From: Paracoccaceae bacterium
GTDB lineage: Bacteria > Pseudomonadota > Alphaproteobacteria > Rhodobacterales > Rhodobacteraceae
Assembly (NCBI GenBank): GCA_003250135.1
Contig: QKHF01000323.1
Span: 1 to 8,678 of the forward strand
Direction of reading: 5' to 3'
DNA: 8,678 nt
A program made the position numbers and the translations under genes. The notes under the pieces are model-generated. The model saw only the letters and a list, made by a program, of their open reading frames with translations, was not told where the DNA came from and searched no databases. The stretch's first letter is position 1. Each line of letters starts with the position of its first letter. Positions 6,255-8,678 of this stretch are shown here, in pieces.

Positions 6255-7205
6255 TCAGCGCTCCGCGACAACCGCCGCTGGCGCGCCGTCTCTGAACCGG
6301 GCGCGCATGCTTCCCAACTGTTCCTCCGTGACGCCCAGCGCCGCGGCGCTGAACACGCGAGGGTCCGGGGTGTGCATCAGGAACGCCTGGGTTTCGTTCA
6401 GCATCATTTCCTCGTTCGCGGAATCGTAATCCCGCCGGGCGAGGAAGGCCCGCCAGAGCTGGCGCTCCTCCTCGGTCAGCTTTTCATTCCAGAACGATTG
6501 CGCGTGCGCCTGATACTCAGGGTCGGTGAAATAGACGCCATGGCTGAGTTCGTGCCGCAGGATCGTCTCGCGAACCGCCGCATCCAGCGTCTCGTCAACG
6601 TGGGGGGTGGCGGGATCGTCAGCCTGAGCGCGGGCGTAGGTGACCAGCGCGGTGGCCTCGTCCGCCGCCGTCCACACGTCGCCGTCTTGGGCCAGAACCC
6701 CCTCGAGCGTCAGCCCGTCGCGCACCCGCAATTCGGCCGCGGACAGCTCCACCCCGCCGGCGTCCGCCAGCGTGTAGAACCGGGCCATGTCGGCCATCCG
6801 ATAGTCATGACCGTAATAGAAGGTCGCGGCGGCGGCGCCGGTGTCGCGCATGAACTCCGTCATCTCCAGATCGGTCAGCACCCGGTCTCGCGGCGCGCCC
6901 GCCTTCTCGACCAGCGTGGCGATCCGGTTCAGCGCCGCGCCCTGCGCCTGAAGGCTGGGAAACTCGATCAGCAGCACGCCGGGGCGACCCTCCAGCCGAG
7001 CGAAGCGCCAGCCCTCCTCCTGAGCCGGGGCGAGCAGTCCGGCGACGTTCAGCGACTGCTGGAACGGCCCTTCAGGCGGCGGCGTCAGCACGCGCGGAAG
7101 CATGACCAGCCCAAGGCCGATCACAACGGCGACGATAATTCCAAACACCTTCGCGGTCTTGCGTCGCCGCCGCTTCGCGTCCGCGATTTCACCCTCTGCG
7201 ATCAT
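6255..7205 (-). CDS. Membrane-anchored putative zinc metallopeptidase (HExxH), uncharacterised
   Basis: This 316-residue protein is one I cannot assign to a named family. Residues 9-19 are strongly basic (four Arg in a row), then one membrane helix (about 20-36) ends in P-R-V-L-T-P-P-P. This is an N-in anchor or uncleaved signal with the rest in the periplasm. H218-E-L-S-H222 is a zinc-binding HExxH, and N270-E271-T-Q-A-F lies 49 residues later, as expected for a gluzincin-type third ligand. Other features are Tyr/Asp-rich F-Y-Y-G-H-D-Y-R-M (129-137) and W-R-A-F-L-A-R-R-D-Y-D (251-261). Only one start was fully convincing: ATG at 7205, preceded on this strand by a purine-rich GAGGGGGCGGAAAG. 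An upstream in-frame ATG at 7343 would add 46 Arg/Gly-rich residues that do not look like protein. The gene converges on ppkA and diverges from gcvT. A link to the T6SS is possible but unproven. The opposite-strand ORF here is an Arg/Gly/Gln-rich shadow. Confidence 0.82.
   Translation of the reverse strand: MIAEGEIADAKRRRRKTAKVFGIIVAVVIGLGLVMLPRVLTPPPEGPFQQSLNVAGLLAPAQEEGWRFARLEGRPGVLLIEFPSLQAQGAALNRIATLVEKAGAPRDRVLTDLEMTEFMRDTGAAAATFYYGHDYRMADMARFYTLADAGGVELSAAELRVRDGLTLEGVLAQDGDVWTAADEATALVTYARAQADDPATPHVDETLDAAVRETILRHELSHGVYFTDPEYQAHAQSFWNEKLTEEERQLWRAFLARRDYDSANEEMMLNETQAFLMHTPDPRVFSAAALGVTEEQLGSMRARFRDGAPAAVVAER
6540..6554 (-). other. HExxH zinc-binding motif codons
   Basis: Read on the minus strand these codons give His-Glu-Leu-Ser-His (residues 218-222 of the preceding protein). 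It is listed separately because this motif is the main evidence for the peptidase call. Confidence 0.8.
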
Positions 7206-7329
7206 CCGCTTTCCGCCCCCTCGACCGAGCGTGTCTCCGCCCGCGCCGGCAGTCTCGACGCCGGATCGCGGCGCGTCAACAGCCCGTAGAATTGTGACCG
7301 CCGCAACGCGCAAAAACATGCGCCGCGCC

Positions 7330-7371
7330 TTGACGGATCGCACCGCTCATGTTTCCTATAGGAAACTTTTT
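7330..7371 (+). promoter_or_regulatory. Putative gcvT promoter/operator: -35-like TTGACG plus perfect 16-bp palindrome and T5
   Basis: TTGACG (7330-7335) is a good -35 match. The position expected for the -10 falls in GTTTCCTATAGGAAAC (7351-7366), a perfect inverted repeat, which runs straight into TTTTT (7367-7371), 34 nt before gcvT. Two readings fit: an operator for a dimeric regulator overlapping the -10 region, or an intrinsic-terminator-like hairpin (6-bp stem, TATA loop, U-tract) in a leader. The -10 itself is poor (TCCTAT at 18-nt spacing). This AT-rich patch stands out from the GC-rich surroundings. The rest of the 7206-7405 divergent region shows no ORF and no recognisable glycine riboswitch core. 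I see no convincing promoter for the minus-strand gene. Confidence 0.5.
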
Positions 7372-7392
7372 CTCCGATACAGACTCGAGCCA

Positions 7393-7398
7393 AGAGGG
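7393..7398 (+). promoter_or_regulatory. Shine-Dalgarno AGAGGG that fixes the gcvT start
   Basis: The A/G-rich AGAGGG lies 7 nt before ATG 7406. The alternative in-frame ATG at 7349 lies at the edge of the palindrome, lacks a Shine-Dalgarno, and would add 19 residues not typical of GcvT. Confidence 0.7.
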
Positions 7399-7405
7399 TT
7401 CGCCA

Positions 7406-8536
7406 ATGACCGAGGCCGCGCGCACGCCGCTCTTCGCTTTGCATGAAGAACTGGGCGGAACCATGGTCGAGTTCGCCGGGTACGCCCTGCCCGTGCGCTA
7501 TCCGCTTGGGGTGATGAAGGAGCACCTGCACACCCGCGCCGCGGCCGGCCTGTTCGACGTCAGCCATATGGGGCAGATCGCTCTGAAGCCGAAGTCCGGC
7601 GACGTGGCGGACGCGGCGAAGGCGCTGGAGACGCTGGTCCCGGTCAGTGTGCTGGCGCTTGGCGAGGGACGCCAGCGCTACGCCCTGTTCACCAACGATC
7701 AGGGCGGAATTCTGGACGATCTGATGATCGCCAACCGGGGCGACCATCTGTTCCTGGTGGTGAACGCGGCCTGCAAGGCGGCGGATGAGGCGCATCTGCG
7801 CACCCACCTTTCCGAAGTCTGCGAGATCGAGGCTCTGACGGACCGCGCGCTGATGGCGCTGCAGGGACCGCAGGCGGAAGCGGCGCTGGCCCGGCTCGCG
7901 CCCAGCGTCGCCGAGATGACGTTCATGGACGTGGCGGACGTGGAGATCGAGGGAGCTGGCTGCATCATCTCACGCTCCGGCTATACCGGCGAGGACGGCT
8001 ACGAGATCTCCTGCCCCGCCGACGCCGCCGAGCGCATCGCCCGCGCCCTGCTTGCGATGGAGGAGGTGGAGGCGATCGGCCTCGGCGCGCGCGACAGCCT
8101 GCGCCTCGAATCGGGCCTCTGCCTTTATGGCCACGACCTCGATGAGACGACGACGCCGGTCGAAGGCGCGCTTTCTTGGGCGATCCAGAAGGCCCGCCGC
8201 CGGGGCGGTGAGCGCGAAGGCGGCTTTCCGGGCGCGGAGATCGTGCTGGAGCAGTTGGAGAGCGGCGCGCCGCGGCTGCGCGTCGGCCTGCTGCCGGAAG
8301 GGCGCGCGCCGATCCGCGAAGGGGCGGAGATTTTCGCGGCCGAGGACGCCGCCGAGCCGATCGGCGCGGTGACCTCGGGCGGGTTCGGGCCGACTTTGGG
8401 CGCGCCGGTGGCGATGGGCTACGTCCCCGCGGCGCTGTCGGCCGAAGGCACCCGTCTTTTTGCTGAAGTCCGTGGAAAAAAACTGCCTATGATCGTGGCG
8501 AAAACGCCCTTCATCACGCAGAATTACAAGCGCTGA
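7406..8536 (+). CDS. gcvT: GcvT, aminomethyltransferase (T protein) of the glycine cleavage system
   Basis: This complete 376-residue T protein is slightly longer than E. coli GcvT. It takes the aminomethyl group from lipoylated H protein and, with tetrahydrofolate, forms 5,10-methylenetetrahydrofolate and ammonia in the cytoplasm. Family blocks appear in order: M20-V-E-F-A-G-Y-A-L-P-V-R-Y-P, L-F-D-V-S-H-M-G-Q (49-57), N-D-Q-G-G-I-L-D-D-L (97-106, containing the conserved Asp near 104-105), A-L-Q-G-P-Q-A, S-R-S-G-Y-T-G-E-D-G-Y-E (189-200), G-A-R-D-S-L-R-L-E (227-235), Y-G-H-D-L-D-E, and T-S-G-G-F-G-P-T-L. The C-terminus ends in the typical P-F-I-x-x-N-Y-K-R. gcvH starts 26 nt downstream, so gcvT leads a glycine cleavage operon, presumably continuing to gcvP beyond the window. 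Expression is probably set by the AT-rich palindromic region upstream. An A7 run near the 3' end (8476-8482) does not disturb the frame. Confidence 0.97.
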   Translation: MTEAARTPLFALHEELGGTMVEFAGYALPVRYPLGVMKEHLHTRAAAGLFDVSHMGQIALKPKSGDVADAAKALETLVPVSVLALGEGRQRYALFTNDQGGILDDLMIANRGDHLFLVVNAACKAADEAHLRTHLSEVCEIEALTDRALMALQGPQAEAALARLAPSVAEMTFMDVADVEIEGAGCIISRSGYTGEDGYEISCPADAAERIARALLAMEEVEAIGLGARDSLRLESGLCLYGHDLDETTTPVEGALSWAIQKARRRGGEREGGFPGAEIVLEQLESGAPRLRVGLLPEGRAPIREGAEIFAAEDAAEPIGAVTSGGFGPTLGAPVAMGYVPAALSAEGTRLFAEVRGKKLPMIVAKTPFITQNYKR

Positions 8537-8562
8537 GAAGCGGCATGAATTGAGGGATGGCC

Positions 8563-8678
8563 ATGCTGAAATTCACTGAAGACCACGAATGGATCCGCGT
8601 CGAGGGCGACATCGCCACGATCGGCATCACCGACCACGCGCAGGACCAGCTGGGCGATCTCGTCTTCATCGAACTGCC
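8563..8678 (+). CDS. gcvH: GcvH, lipoyl carrier (H protein) of glycine cleavage, N-terminal part
   Basis: The first 38 codons of the H protein are visible; the gene is cut by the window end. The sequence begins M-L-K-F-T-E-D-H-E-W-I-R-V-E-G and continues I-G-I-T-D-H-A-Q-D-Q-L-G-D-L-V-F-I-E-L, the standard start of GcvH. The lipoylated lysine lies beyond the window. H protein shuttles the aminomethyl group from P protein to T protein on its lipoyl arm. TGAGGG at 8551-8556 lies 6 nt before ATG 8563. An in-frame ATG at 8557 touches that Shine-Dalgarno and is less likely. Confidence 0.96.
   Translation, partial: MLKFTEDHEWIRVEGDIATIGITDHAQDQLGDLVFIEL

Noticed and set aside
6372..7289. 305-codon open frame on the plus strand opposite the metallopeptidase
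   Set aside because: The minus strand has HExxH, a membrane helix and normal composition; this frame is Arg/Gly/Gln/His-rich.
7206..7405. Glycine riboswitch upstream of gcvT
   Set aside because: I looked for the conserved purine-rich and ACCCCGCC-type core elements on the plus strand and did not find them. A covariance-model search would settle it.
8476..8482. A7 run near the end of gcvT as a slippage site
   Set aside because: The normal frame continues to a typical GcvT C-terminus, so no frameshift is needed; the run encodes Lys-Lys.

Overview
The window comes from a GC-rich bacterial chromosome (about two thirds G+C by eye, with strong G/C preference at third codon positions). The gene content and protein style suggest an alphaproteobacterium, probably Rhodobacterales-like. 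That placement is an inference from family resemblance, not a measured result. It shows the downstream end of a type VI secretion system (T6SS) operon meeting a housekeeping glycine cleavage operon.

Positions 1-6237 (+ strand) hold five genes in one direction: the 3' part of tssM (inner-membrane IcmF-type subunit), tagF (cytoplasmic T6SS repressor), pppA (PP2C phosphatase), a secreted OmpA/peptidoglycan-binding protein, and ppkA (membrane-spanning Ser/Thr kinase with a periplasmic DUF4384-type domain). Spacings are 16 nt, a 1-4 nt overlap, 94 nt and 30 nt, so they are probably cotranscribed. TagF, PppA and PpkA form the known threonine-phosphorylation (post-translational) control module of T6SS. 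The usual phospho-reader Fha and target TssL are not in the window and are expected upstream. OmpA and the PpkA C-terminal domain would provide a cell-wall/periplasmic arm.

Positions 6255-7205 (- strand), convergent with ppkA and only 17 nt away, encode a 316-residue membrane-anchored protein of unknown function with a clear HExxH + NE zinc-metallopeptidase signature. A 200-nt divergent intergenic region (7206-7405) separates it from gcvT and carries a perfect 16-bp palindrome followed by five T's. From 7406 to the end run gcvT (complete) and the start of gcvH (cut by the window edge), the T and H proteins of glycine cleavage.

The less ordinary signals are: (i) a short acidic motif of the form DIDALIGSxPL, present twice in the TagF tail and echoed at the extreme C-terminus of PppA; (ii) a possible FHA-ligand threonine motif at the PpkA N-terminus; (iii) the uncharacterised metallopeptidase; (iv) the gcvT palindrome; (v) a hairpin that places the pppA stop codon in its loop. 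I see no tRNA, rRNA, CRISPR array, insertion sequence or prophage gene. Many long ORFs on the opposite strand are high-GC shadows.
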